Below, one piece after another: positions 1-5,330 of a stretch of 5,330 nucleotides of DNA (position 1 is its first letter; every line of letters starts with the position of its first letter). Source of the DNA: an uncultured Ruminococcus sp. (lineage in GTDB: Bacteria; Bacillota; Clostridia; Oscillospirales; Acutalibacteraceae). The stretch is from contig CACXHC010000007.1 in the NCBI GenBank assembly GCA_902767285.1, positions 1 through 5,330 of the forward strand, in the 5' to 3' direction. Below the pieces are notes generated by a model. It was not told where the DNA came from. It did no database searches and worked only from the letters and a program-made list of their open reading frames with translations. The position numbers were made by a program, and so were the translations under genes.

Positions 1-94
1 AAAAACTTTTAATTATTTATATAAAGTTAGATGTAAAGCGAAAAACTTATATAGTTAAAGTTTTTTTTGCTTCTTTTTTTTCAAAAAAAAGAAG
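1..94. repeat. Copy 1 of a 94-bp intergenic repeat, with A/T palindrome
   Basis: This segment matches 122-215 at 92 of 94 positions by eye; the differences are at 11 (A/G) and 39 (C/T). Its right end is a near-perfect palindrome: arms 70-81 (CTTC plus eight T) and 83-94 (eight A plus GAAG) around a single C. Upstream of that, AAAAACTT at 41-48 and AAGTTTTT at 58-65 form a second inverted repeat with a 9-base loop. The unit may extend left beyond the window edge. There is no coding potential. It could be a terminator-like intergenic element or a small non-autonomous repeat; the sequence does not decide which. Confidence 0.85.
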
Positions 95-121
95 AGAAAA
101 ACAGAGTGGAAACTCATTCCA

Positions 122-215
122 AAAAACTTTTGATTATTTATATAAAGTTAGATGTAAAGTGAAAAACTTATATAGTTAAAGTTTTTTTTGCTTCTTTTTT
201 TTCAAAAAAAAGAAG
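122..215. repeat. Copy 2 of the 94-bp intergenic repeat
   Basis: Second copy of the unit at 1-94, in the same orientation and offset by 121 bases. The A/T palindrome lies at 191-215, and can be extended by one pair (G190 with C216). The 27 bases between the copies (95-121) are not repeated in this window. The right edge of this copy coincides with the first base of the GC-rich stem that terminates the neighbouring gene, so the element supplies that terminator's T-tract on the minus strand. Confidence 0.85.
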
Positions 216-242
216 CCGATTGGCGGTACAACGCTAATCGGC
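191..242 (-). terminator. Intrinsic terminator of the 234-1013 gene
   Basis: Read on the minus strand, GCCGATTAGCG pairs with CGCCAATCGGC around the loop TTGTAC, giving an 11-bp stem with one G-U wobble (plus-strand arms 215-225 and 232-242). It is followed directly by TTC and eight T from the repeat copy. This is a textbook intrinsic terminator. The stem overlaps the stop codon (TAG, 234-236) and the last codons of the gene, so the hairpin is partly coding. Confidence 0.85.
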
Positions 243-1013
243 GAGTTGAGTCTTTTTATTTTTTTTGTTCTTTTTGTTTTTGAAGGCGAGGAGTATAAAC
301 ATTATGCCTGTCATGACGGCTGCGGCGATTATGCATATTATCCAGATTGTGCCGTCAGTGGCGAAAAGTCCCGTGTTCGGGGGAACATACTCTTCGTCCA
401 CGCTTGCACAGAAAACCCACTTAAACTCGATTTCGCCTTTTATGGAACTGGTTCCGGACTTTGGGGTTAATATCCAAGTGCCTGTTTTATCGACTATTCG
501 GTGACCTTCGTCAATTAAGAACTCGCCGGGCTGATTTACCCACGCAATACTGCACGTCAGTTTGTGACTGTCGCCGGGTTCGTAATATCCAAGTTCCTTC
601 GCCTCTTTGGTCAGGTCGATTGTTCCGACTCCCGAAACTGTTCCTTGATAGAATAATTCGTTATCAAAAAAGAAACTGCAAACACAGCCTTGTTCAAGGT
701 CGATTTCGCCTTTTTTGGACTCGGGTTTCGGCTCTACATAAAAATATATGCGATATGCTTTGTCATCTCGCAGATTCATTATTTGAATATCTTTGGTGTA
801 CACTTCTCCGAAATTCATATTCTGAACACTGAAGAAATATTCTCCGCTTTCGCTGTTGACCGATTTTCCGGACGAGTCCATAACAGTGATTTTTTCGGGC
901 AGACCGACAACTGCTCCATCAGGGAGAGTCACATCTGCAAATAATTCGGTTGATGAAAAGCAAAAAAACATTAAAAAAACGGTCAATAGTGAAACTATTT
1001 TTTTAAATTTCAT
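234..1013 (-). CDS. Secreted surface protein with C-terminal PPNTG sorting signal
   Basis: The 259-residue product has an N-terminal signal peptide: a basic KFKK, a hydrophobic core, and a likely cleavage near LFA-DV around residue 26. The C-terminus has the three-part layout of a sortase substrate: PPNTG at 211-215, a hydrophobic segment at about 221-243, and a lysine-rich tail (KNKKNKKNKK). (S/P)PXTG is the motif known for Clostridioides difficile sortase B, so wall anchoring is a family-based inference; no sortase gene is in the window. The body (about 60-205) looks beta-rich and resembles the repeat-less domains of other Gram-positive surface proteins, with an FSVQNMNFGE stretch near its start and four cysteines. 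I do not recognise a named family and assign no specific function. The start is supported by GAAGGAG at 1025-1031, 11 bases upstream (slightly long), and by the signal peptide. It has its own promoter and terminator. If the sorting signal is not used, it would be a membrane protein with one C-terminal anchor. Confidence 0.85.
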   Translation of the reverse strand: MKFKKIVSLLTVFLMFFCFSSTELFADVTLPDGAVVGLPEKITVMDSSGKSVNSESGEYFFSVQNMNFGEVYTKDIQIMNLRDDKAYRIYFYVEPKPESKKGEIDLEQGCVCSFFFDNELFYQGTVSGVGTIDLTKEAKELGYYEPGDSHKLTCSIAWVNQPGEFLIDEGHRIVDKTGTWILTPKSGTSSIKGEIEFKWVFCASVDEEYVPPNTGLFATDGTIWIICIIAAAVMTGIMFILLAFKNKKNKKNKKTQLAD

Positions 1014-1064
1014 TATGCTTCACGCTCCTTCAACCAATCAACAGACAAACTACTACAATTATCG

Positions 1065-1093
1065 ATTATAGACTATTTTTGTGTAAAAGTCAA
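1065..1093 (-). promoter_or_regulatory. Sigma-A-type promoter of the surface-protein gene
   Basis: On the minus strand, TTGACT (plus-strand 1088-1093) and TATAAT (1065-1070) are separated by exactly 17 bases. This is five of six and six of six against the housekeeping consensus. Transcription would start near 1058, giving a leader of about 45 bases with the Shine-Dalgarno site at 1025-1031. I see no riboswitch or operator in so short a leader. Confidence 0.8.
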
Positions 1094-1115
1094 TACAATT
1101 TTCAATATTTCCGCT

Positions 1116-1139
1116 AAAAATTTGTGTATACAAAACACA
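1116..1139 (-). terminator. Possible weak terminator after the DUF4830 gene
   Basis: On the minus strand, TGTGT and ACACA (plus-strand 1135-1139 and 1123-1127) can form a 5-bp hairpin with a 7-base loop, followed by AA and five T. The stem is short and AT-rich, so termination may be poor, and some read-through into the surface-protein gene is possible. Confidence 0.25.
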
Positions 1140-1175
1140 TAAATTGTGATATAATGTACCTTAACTAACAGATTT

Positions 1176-1631
1176 TTACAATGGGAACATATCTCCATCA
1201 AGAGCAACCGTACAGCGGTCACCGCCGATCACTCGATTTTTGTAAACGAGTATGTTCAATCGCTCACCCGAATTTTTGTCTATATATGTGAATCTTTGAC
1301 ATGGAGCGTTTTTGTATAAAGACAAATCTCCGCCGGACTGCTTTTGTATATCGTTGTAGTTTTCGTATACGTCCGAAAACACGGGCGGAATCGTAACTCG
1401 CTCCGATTCTTCGGAATCAGGGTCGGGCGAAAATCCGAGCTTTTCAAGAAACTGAAGTCTTGCGTATAAAGTATCGGCGGAGTTATCTACGCCCAAATAC
1501 TCGCTTGGCGGTTCGGCTATGTGAAACGAACTCCCCACCATCAGCAAAAATATGCACGACAGCAAAAATATAGTGAATAGTGTTAACACAACGCTCTTTT
1601 TTAATGTATCGTTAAATTTTACATTGTACAT
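1176..1631 (-). CDS. Membrane-anchored DUF4830 domain protein
   Basis: The 151-residue protein has a short cytoplasmic N-terminus (KKS at 11-13), one hydrophobic helix at about 13-33, and a soluble domain predicted to lie outside the membrane. From about residue 55 the sequence fits what I recall of DUF4830, a family of unknown function common in Clostridia: LEKLGF, then TIPPVFSDVYENYNDIQKQ, a tyrosine-containing strand (QRFTYID), LNILVYKNRVIGGD, and the ending CTVALDGDMFPL. Recognition is from memory of the family pattern, not a search. The start codon has only a weak ribosome site (AAGAAAG about 10 bases upstream), but it gives a sensible membrane anchor. The gene lies 96 bases downstream of murC on the same strand, beyond murC's terminator. 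I see no convincing promoter in that gap, so it may depend on read-through or on a weak promoter I cannot identify. Function unknown. Confidence 0.8.
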   Translation of the reverse strand: MYNVKFNDTLKKSVVLTLFTIFLLSCIFLLMVGSSFHIAEPPSEYLGVDNSADTLYARLQFLEKLGFSPDPDSEESERVTIPPVFSDVYENYNDIQKQSGGDLSLYKNAPCQRFTYIDKNSGERLNILVYKNRVIGGDRCTVALDGDMFPL

Positions 1632-1684
1632 ACAAAACCGGCTTTCTTAAAAAAATCATAATAATAAACTATATGCCGAAATTC

Positions 1685-1718
1685 CAAAAAATAAAACTCC
1701 GCACAATACGGAGTTTTT
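1685..1718 (-). terminator. Intrinsic terminator of murC
   Basis: On the minus strand, AAAACTCCG (plus-strand 1709-1717) pairs with CGGAGTTTT (1693-1701) around the 7-base loop TATTGTG, and the RNA then continues into ATTTTTT. The perfect 9-bp stem with an A-rich lead-in and U-rich tail begins 10 bases after the murC stop codon. The plus strand also reads as hairpin plus T-tract, so it may work in both directions, though no plus-strand gene is nearby. Confidence 0.85.
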
Positions 1719-1727
1719 GATTTTATA

Positions 1728-3134
1728 TTATTCGGAATATTTGGATTTAAGGATATCATTTATCATATTGGCACACATATAGACGTTGCCTCCGCCCATA
1801 GTGAGAATCAAATCGCCGTCCTGAGCGTTTTCGCAGACATATTTTGTGGCATCTTCAAAAGTATCTATGCACTTTGAGCCGGGAACTTTTTTGCCAATAT
1901 CGGTATTATAAATATTGAATGTGTTTGTTTCTCTAACAGGAAGAATCTCAAGAATAATGGCTTCATCTGCGATTGAAAGAGCTTTTGCGAAATCATCAAG
2001 AAGAACCACCGTGCGTGAGAATGTATGCGGTTGAAAAATATTCCAGACTTTGCGGAATCCCATGCCTTTGGCGGCGGTGAGAGCAGCGGTTATCTCGGTG
2101 GGGTGATGTGCGAAATCATCAGCGATAGTAATTCCGCCATATCTGCCGAGGATCTCGAAACGGCGGTGAACGCCTGTGAACTCATTGAGATTTTTGGCTA
2201 TATTCTCGGGCGAAACACCCATATAATGACACACTGCCACAGCCGCAAGAGCATTATATACATTGTGCTTTCCGGGAACAGAAAGATTTATATTGCATAT
2301 TTTGGTGTTTTTGAAGAACAAATCAAACGAATCGTAAACGGTATCGGAAGAGGAGGTCATAACGGCTTTGTAGTCGCAGTTGTCGGAAAAACCGAAGGTC
2401 AAAACAGGCAAATCAGGATTTGTACATTCGAGCGAATTTGCATCATCGCCGTTAACAACGACAATTTTACTTGTCTGAGCGGTAAATTTGCGGAATGATT
2501 TTTTGATGTTATCGAGATTTTCAAAATAATCGAGATGGTCGGCATCAACATTGAGGATAACCGCAACGGCAGGCGTGATTTGAAGAAATGAGTCAACGTA
2601 CTCGCAAGCCTCGCACACCATTACTTCGGATTTTCCTACATAGCTGTTTCCGCCGATAGCGGGAAGTTTTCCGCCGATAACGGCAGTAGGGTCAACACTG
2701 CTTCCAATAAGGATTTGGGAAATCATAGCAGTAGTTGTTGTTTTTCCGTGAGTACCGGCAACGGCGATAGTATCGCTATATTTTCGAGAAAGTATTCCGA
2801 GCATAACTGAACGCTCGATTGTCGGAATATTCTGTTGACGTGCGGAAACGAGTTCAGGGTTATCGTCTTTAACGGCGGCGGTGTATACAACGAGTTCCGC
2901 ACCATCGATATTTTCGGCTTTGTGACCCATATATACTTTTATGTCATACGTTTCTCTGATTCGCTGAAGCGTATCGCCGTCGTTCATATCCGAACCGCTG
3001 ACGGAGTATCCTTTTTGTATGAGTATCTCGGCAAGCGGACACATTCCCGAACCGCCTATCCCTATGAAATGTACTCTTTTTATATTATCGAGAATATTGT
3101 CGTATGATCTATCGCATGATTTGTCCATATACAT
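1728..3134 (-). CDS. murC: UDP-N-acetylmuramate--L-alanine ligase (MurC)
   Basis: MurC is a cytoplasmic ATP-dependent ligase that adds L-alanine to UDP-N-acetylmuramate, the first amino acid of the peptidoglycan stem peptide. The 468-residue product has normal family length and all three Mur-ligase domains. The N-terminal UDP-sugar domain starts with VHFIGIGGSGM (21-31). The central ATPase has the P-loop GTHGKTTTT (127-135), the acidic segment CEACEYVDSF (174-183) and NVDADHLDYF (195-204). The C-terminal domain has HRRFEILG, DDFAHHPTE (339-347), FQPHTFSRT and MGGGNVY near the end. No key motif is missing. The start is supported by AAGAGGTG at plus-strand 3142-3149, 7 bases upstream; a second ATG two codons in would also be possible. 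Its own promoter and terminator make it look monocistronic, not part of a dcw cluster. Function is assigned with high confidence from motifs and length. Confidence 0.97.
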   Translation of the reverse strand: MYMDKSCDRSYDNILDNIKRVHFIGIGGSGMCPLAEILIQKGYSVSGSDMNDGDTLQRIRETYDIKVYMGHKAENIDGAELVVYTAAVKDDNPELVSARQQNIPTIERSVMLGILSRKYSDTIAVAGTHGKTTTTAMISQILIGSSVDPTAVIGGKLPAIGGNSYVGKSEVMVCEACEYVDSFLQITPAVAVILNVDADHLDYFENLDNIKKSFRKFTAQTSKIVVVNGDDANSLECTNPDLPVLTFGFSDNCDYKAVMTSSSDTVYDSFDLFFKNTKICNINLSVPGKHNVYNALAAVAVCHYMGVSPENIAKNLNEFTGVHRRFEILGRYGGITIADDFAHHPTEITAALTAAKGMGFRKVWNIFQPHTFSRTVVLLDDFAKALSIADEAIILEILPVRETNTFNIYNTDIGKKVPGSKCIDTFEDATKYVCENAQDGDLILTMGGGNVYMCANMINDILKSKYSE

Positions 3135-3196
3135 GAAAAAACACCTCTTATTACTTTTACGATTATTAGGTCAACTTCTCCAAAAGTTCACTGTAT

Positions 3197-3225
3197 ATTA
3201 TATATCATATAACCAAAAATAGCAA
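3197..3225 (-). promoter_or_regulatory. Sigma-A-type promoter of murC
   Basis: On the minus strand, TTGCTA (plus-strand 3220-3225) and TATAAT (3197-3202) are 17 bases apart. The -10 is perfect and the -35 matches four of six. The predicted start near 3190 gives a leader of about 55 bases that contains the Shine-Dalgarno site at 3142-3149. No T-box or riboswitch would fit in a leader this short. Confidence 0.7.
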
Positions 3226-3283
3226 CATTAAAATTATAAGACAAATCCTTTAATTACTTGAATTTTTTAGTAATTTTATTATT

Positions 3284-3309
3284 CTTCTTTTTTTTGAAAA
3301 AAAAAGAAG
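3284..3309. repeat. A/T palindrome copy 3
   Basis: CTTC plus eight T, then G, then nine A plus GAAG. The following bases, from GAAG through CAAAAAAAACTTTAA, match the reverse complement of the repeat at 1-94, so this copy is inverted relative to copies 1 and 2. Beyond that the similarity fades to scattered matches (for example GCTTTAC), suggesting a diverged or partial unit. It lies upstream of the murC promoter, in the gap between murC and the transporter gene. Confidence 0.75.
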
Positions 3310-3413
3310 CAAAAAAAACTTTAATTCGTGTTCGGTATGCTTTACGTTGACATTAGTTCTTTATTTCGCAGATGTGTACTTGTTAACATTCAAAGCCATA
3401 GTGCGTATCGCCA
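3310..3413. other. Non-coding stretch between two palindromes, no gene seen
   Basis: Part of the 348-base gap between murC and the transporter gene. I find no credible open reading frame with a ribosome site. A TTGACA occurs on the plus strand at 3347-3352, but there is no matching -10 at 16-18 bases. It could be diverged repeat sequence or the body of an unrecognised small RNA ending at the plus-strand hairpin beyond it; evidence for either is weak. Confidence 0.4.
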
Positions 3414-3439
3414 GCGGGTGCAACCCGCCTTCTTTTTTT
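3414..3439 (+). terminator. Plus-strand terminator-like hairpin with no upstream gene
   Basis: GCGGGT (3414-3419) pairs perfectly with ACCCGC (3423-3428) around GCA, followed by CTTC and seven T. This is the form of an intrinsic terminator on the plus strand, with its T-tract again supplied by the A/T palindrome. No plus-strand gene lies upstream, so it is either a remnant, part of the repeat element, or the end of an unseen transcript. Read on the minus strand, the hairpin is not followed by a T-tract, so it is not an obvious terminator for the transporter gene. Confidence 0.5.
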
Positions 3440-3452
3440 GAAAAAAAAGAAG
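3429..3452. repeat. A/T palindrome copy 4
   Basis: CTTC plus seven T, then G, then eight A plus GAAG. The right flank (GAGAAAAA) matches the right flank of copy 1, so it has that orientation, but its left side is a GC-rich hairpin in place of the AT-rich repeat body. It lies about 30 bases beyond the transporter stop codon and may help end that transcript, since no conventional GC-stem terminator is visible there. Confidence 0.75.
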
Positions 3453-3482
3453 AGAAAAAAAGCCGACCTAAAAGCGAAAACA

Positions 3483-4844
3483 TCAAGAATCTTTGATTAC
3501 ACGCTTATTTCGCCAAGAGCCACGTTTCCAGCGAACAAAAACGACAATACCTCTGAGAATTTCGTCCAACGCCATGGCAATCCAAACTCCTTTTAGACCG
3601 AGGTTGCAGAATATACCAAGCACCACCGAAAATCCAACCGATATGCCCCACATTGATACGATTCCCAAAACTGTCGGAAATTTGACATCACCTGCCGCCC
3701 TCATAGAATTTATGATTACAAGATTGCACGTTCTGCCGATTTCCAAAAAAACGGCGATAAGCATAATTTGTCTGCCGAGTGCGATAGATTCGGGATTTTC
3801 GGTAAATATCGCCAGCGTGTACGGACTAATCAACAGATTAATGCAGGCGATACTCACTGATATTATGAGCGATGGAACAAGCGATTTTATAACACGCTTG
3901 TATGCGAAATCATATTTTTCGGCACCCACGGCATGACCAACAATTATCTGCGTGGCAATCGCCACCGAAACCGAATACAAATACGAAAAACTGGTCAGCG
4001 TACCACAGTAGATTTTTGTGTTTATTGCAACTATCCCGAAAGTGTTCACCAATGCCGAAATCGTTATTTGTGATATGTTATATGATATATTTTCTCCGGC
4101 GGTCGGAAGTCCGAGCTTGAGCAAGCTTCCCAAAATATCTTTTGGGAATGGTTTCAGATATTTTATGGAGATTTCGCCTTGTATCTTGAGTTTGAAATAT
4201 ATCATGGCAACGACAACGCCAATCAAACGGCTTGCAACGCTCGAAATCGCTACTCCCGAAACACCAAGTCCCCAATTTTTAAGACCGCCGTATAAAAATA
4301 GATAGTTGCCGATTATATTCAAAATATTCGTCAAAAACGAAATCGTCATGCTAAAAACGACTTTGCCATTGCTCCTCAAAAATTGATATATAGTGTCAGT
4401 AATTGCGGAGAGAAATATAAATCCTCCGACAATTTTCATATAGCTGATTGCATCAGGCATCATTTCGGGCGGAAGCTGCATAAATGACAGCAGTTGACGG
4501 CTCGCCATAAAAATTATCGCACTCACGCTCAGACTCAACAGAAGATTAAATGAAAGTGCAACGGTGTATATTTGACTGAGCTTGTCGAACGCCTTCGCCC
4601 CGAGATACTGCGAAACAACAACTCCCGACGCACTCGATATTATTGTAAATGCGAGAGTCAGAAATCCCAACACCTGATTGGCATTTCCTACCGCCCCCAC
4701 AGCGGTTTCGGAATATTTCGTCAGCATAAGAGAATCCGCGTACCCGATAAGCATCGATAAAAGTGCTTGAAAAAATACCGGCACGGCAAGTTTAAATATT
4801 GGGGTGTTTATATCAACCTCGGATTTTTTGTTTTTTTCAGACAT
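3483..4844 (-). CDS. MATE-family multidrug/solute efflux transporter
   Basis: The 453-residue, strongly hydrophobic protein has the length and layout of a MATE (NorM/DinF-like) exporter: two bundles of about six helices each, in the cytoplasmic membrane. The N-terminal part reads FKLAVPVFFQALLSMLIGYADSLML (the PxxxQ and D-containing first helix), followed by the loop YSETAVGAVGNANQV and GVVVSQYLGAKAF, both typical of the family. The second half repeats the pattern: LGLPTAGENISYNISQI and then TQIIVGHAVGAEKYDFAYKR. NSMRAAGDVKFP precedes the last helices, and a basic tail (RWKRGSWRNKR) ends the protein. Family members usually export organic cations or drugs in exchange for Na+ or H+, but the substrate cannot be read from the sequence. 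The start is supported by AAGGTG at plus-strand 4850-4855, 5 bases upstream. The gene is single and has its own promoter in the divergent region shared with the PRC-barrel gene. No regulator gene is adjacent. Confidence 0.93.
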   Translation of the reverse strand: MSEKNKKSEVDINTPIFKLAVPVFFQALLSMLIGYADSLMLTKYSETAVGAVGNANQVLGFLTLAFTIISSASGVVVSQYLGAKAFDKLSQIYTVALSFNLLLSLSVSAIIFMASRQLLSFMQLPPEMMPDAISYMKIVGGFIFLSAITDTIYQFLRSNGKVVFSMTISFLTNILNIIGNYLFLYGGLKNWGLGVSGVAISSVASRLIGVVVAMIYFKLKIQGEISIKYLKPFPKDILGSLLKLGLPTAGENISYNISQITISALVNTFGIVAINTKIYCGTLTSFSYLYSVSVAIATQIIVGHAVGAEKYDFAYKRVIKSLVPSLIISVSIACINLLISPYTLAIFTENPESIALGRQIMLIAVFLEIGRTCNLVIINSMRAAGDVKFPTVLGIVSMWGISVGFSVVLGIFCNLGLKGVWIAMALDEILRGIVVFVRWKRGSWRNKRVIKDS

Positions 4845-4859
4845 TCAATCACCTTACAA

Positions 4860-4888
4860 GTTATTTTTTAGTTCCATTAGCATATAAT
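4860..4888 (+). promoter_or_regulatory. Possible promoter of the PRC-barrel gene
   Basis: TATAAT at 4883-4888 would place a start near 4895 and a leader of about 33 bases. No good sigma-A -35 is seen at 16-18 bases (GTTATT or TTATTT around 4860-4866). CATATAAT at 4881-4888 also resembles the -10 of sporulation sigma-E promoters (CATA-nn-T type), which would suit a gene of this family, but the matching -35 is not clear. The -10 overlaps that of the opposing transporter promoter. Confidence 0.4.
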
Positions 4889-4912
4889 ATATTAATTTGT
4901 GATTAATGTCAA
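4884..4912 (-). promoter_or_regulatory. Sigma-A-type promoter of the MATE gene
   Basis: On the minus strand, a perfect TTGACA (plus-strand 4907-4912) is 17 bases from TATTAT (4884-4889). Transcription would begin near 4877, leaving a leader of about 33 bases. The -35 sits just two bases from the Shine-Dalgarno site of the divergent gene (4914-4920), so the two units share almost the whole 83-base gap. Confidence 0.8.
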
Positions 4913-4927
4913 TAAGGTGATTTTTTT

Positions 4928-5176
4928 ATGAATTGTACGATTGCTCAGTTACGCCGTAAAGAAGTTATTAACGAGTCGGACGGCTCTCTGTTGGGGTTTG
5001 TCAATGATGTCGAAATAGATACTAAATCCGCTCGGCTTGTCGCTATCGTTATTTTGGGTAAACCTAAATTTCTTGGCATCTTCGGCAGAAGAAAAAAAAT
5101 TATTGTCCCGTGGTCTAAAATCCGCCTAATCGGTAAAGATACTATCCTCTCAGGGCAATCTTCCTGTTCTCCATAA
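4928..5176 (+). CDS. PRC-barrel protein of the YlmC/YmxH family
   Basis: The 82-residue protein fits the small single-domain PRC-barrel family annotated as YlmC/YmxH sporulation proteins in Bacillus and Clostridia, whose members are about 80-90 residues. Visible features are the opening LRRKEVIN (8-15), a glycine turn and strand (GSLLGFVNDVEID), a second strand pair (ARLVAIVILG), the basic loop GIFGRRKK, and the hallmark IIVPWSKIRLIGKDTIL (about 58-74). The last eight residues (SGQSSCSP) run past the usual end and look unconserved. There is no signal peptide or membrane helix, so it is probably cytoplasmic. The molecular role of the family is not established; the sporulation label comes from homologues and does not prove that this organism sporulates. 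The start is fixed by AAGGTGA at 4914-4920, 7 bases upstream. It is divergent from the transporter gene and has no plus-strand partner in the window. Confidence 0.88.
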   Translation: MNCTIAQLRRKEVINESDGSLLGFVNDVEIDTKSARLVAIVILGKPKFLGIFGRRKKIIVPWSKIRLIGKDTILSGQSSCSP

Positions 5177-5191
5177 GCTTCTTTTTCTGTG

Positions 5192-5224
5192 CCGTTGGCT
5201 TTTCTATGCAACCGTTTTTCTTTT
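5192..5224 (+). terminator. Possible weak terminator of the PRC-barrel gene
   Basis: CCGTTG (5192-5197) can pair with CAACCG (5209-5214) with one C-C mismatch, followed by a run of T broken by one C. The stem is imperfect, so this is a tentative call; the A/T palindrome just downstream may contribute to, or perform, termination. Confidence 0.3.
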
Positions 5225-5227
5225 TCT

Positions 5228-5254
5228 CTTCTTTTTTTTTGAAAAAAAAAGAAG
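5228..5254. repeat. A/T palindrome copy 5
   Basis: CTTC plus nine T, then G plus nine A plus GAAG: perfect 13-base arms with no more than a central G/A step. The flanks (TTTCTC to the left; CAAAAAAAAACTTTTACTA then TATAA to the right) match the reverse complement of the repeat at 1-94 with small changes, so it is inverted relative to copies 1 and 2. The similarity fades towards the window end. The rest of 5177-5330 shows no gene. Confidence 0.8.
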
Positions 5255-5330
5255 CAAAAAAAAACTTTTACTATATAAATTTTATGTTGTTCAACGAACT
5301 TTTCTATAAACTAAAACAAAAACGACTGCA

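Noticed and set aside
61..95. CRISPR-like repeat arrangement at the left end
   Set aside because: There are only two copies, with a 94-base unit, a single 27-base gap, very low complexity and no cas genes. It is a dispersed intergenic repeat.
461..832. 123-residue plus-strand open frame opposite the surface-protein gene
   Set aside because: The opposing frame has a signal peptide, sorting signal, strong promoter, ribosome site and terminator; this one has none of these and a composition unlike a real protein.
1548..1566. Lipobox-like LLSC at residues 23-26 of the DUF4830 protein
   Set aside because: The hydrophobic run continues past the cysteine (IFLLMV), so it reads as a membrane helix, and the residue at -2 is atypical for a lipobox.
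2025..2498. 157-residue plus-strand open frame inside murC
   Set aside because: It is antisense to a complete, motif-rich MurC, shows no recognisable domain, and has no convincing ribosome site. It is a shadow of the murC coding frame.
3135..3196. Possible riboswitch or T-box leader upstream of murC
   Set aside because: The predicted leader is only about 55 bases, AT-rich, and shows no specifier hairpin, antiterminator or conserved aptamer motif.
5241..5276. Outward-facing promoter in repeat copy 5 (TTGAAA with TATATA)
   Set aside because: The spacing between the two elements is roughly 27 bases, too long for a sigma-A promoter; it is explained by the A/T-rich composition of the repeat.

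Overview
The window is an AT-rich stretch of a low-GC Gram-positive genome, most likely an anaerobic member of the Clostridia (the Oscillospiraceae/Ruminococcaceae side is my best guess). The basis is a DUF4830-type protein, a YlmC/YmxH-type PRC-barrel protein, a sortase-type surface protein with a PPNTG signal, good Shine-Dalgarno sites and sigma-A style promoters. The species cannot be fixed from the sequence alone.

Layout, left to right. 1-233 is intergenic: two 94-bp copies of a repeat, each ending in a poly-T/poly-A palindrome, with the second running into the terminator of the first gene. 234-1013 (-) encodes a secreted protein with a C-terminal sorting signal and has its own promoter. 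1176-1631 (-) encodes a small membrane-anchored DUF4830 protein. 1728-3134 (-) is murC, with a clear promoter and a clear intrinsic terminator, so it looks monocistronic. 3135-3482 is a 348-bp gap with the murC promoter, two more palindromes and a GC-rich hairpin. 3483-4844 (-) is a MATE-family efflux transporter. 4928-5176 (+) is a small PRC-barrel protein transcribed divergently from the transporter. 5177-5330 is intergenic and holds the fifth palindrome.

The genes form no single pathway. MurC makes cytoplasmic peptidoglycan precursor, the first gene's product is probably attached to the finished wall by a sortase, and the transporter is probably a cation-coupled exporter. Each gene appears to be its own transcription unit, apart from possible read-through from murC into the DUF4830 gene.

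I see no new defence, mobile or biosynthetic system. The least explained material is the intergenic repeat family: five copies of a CTTC-T(7-9)-A(8-9)-GAAG palindrome in 5.3 kb, some joined to GC-rich hairpins to make terminators. The second point of interest is the compact divergent promoter between the transporter and the PRC-barrel gene, where the two -10 elements overlap.
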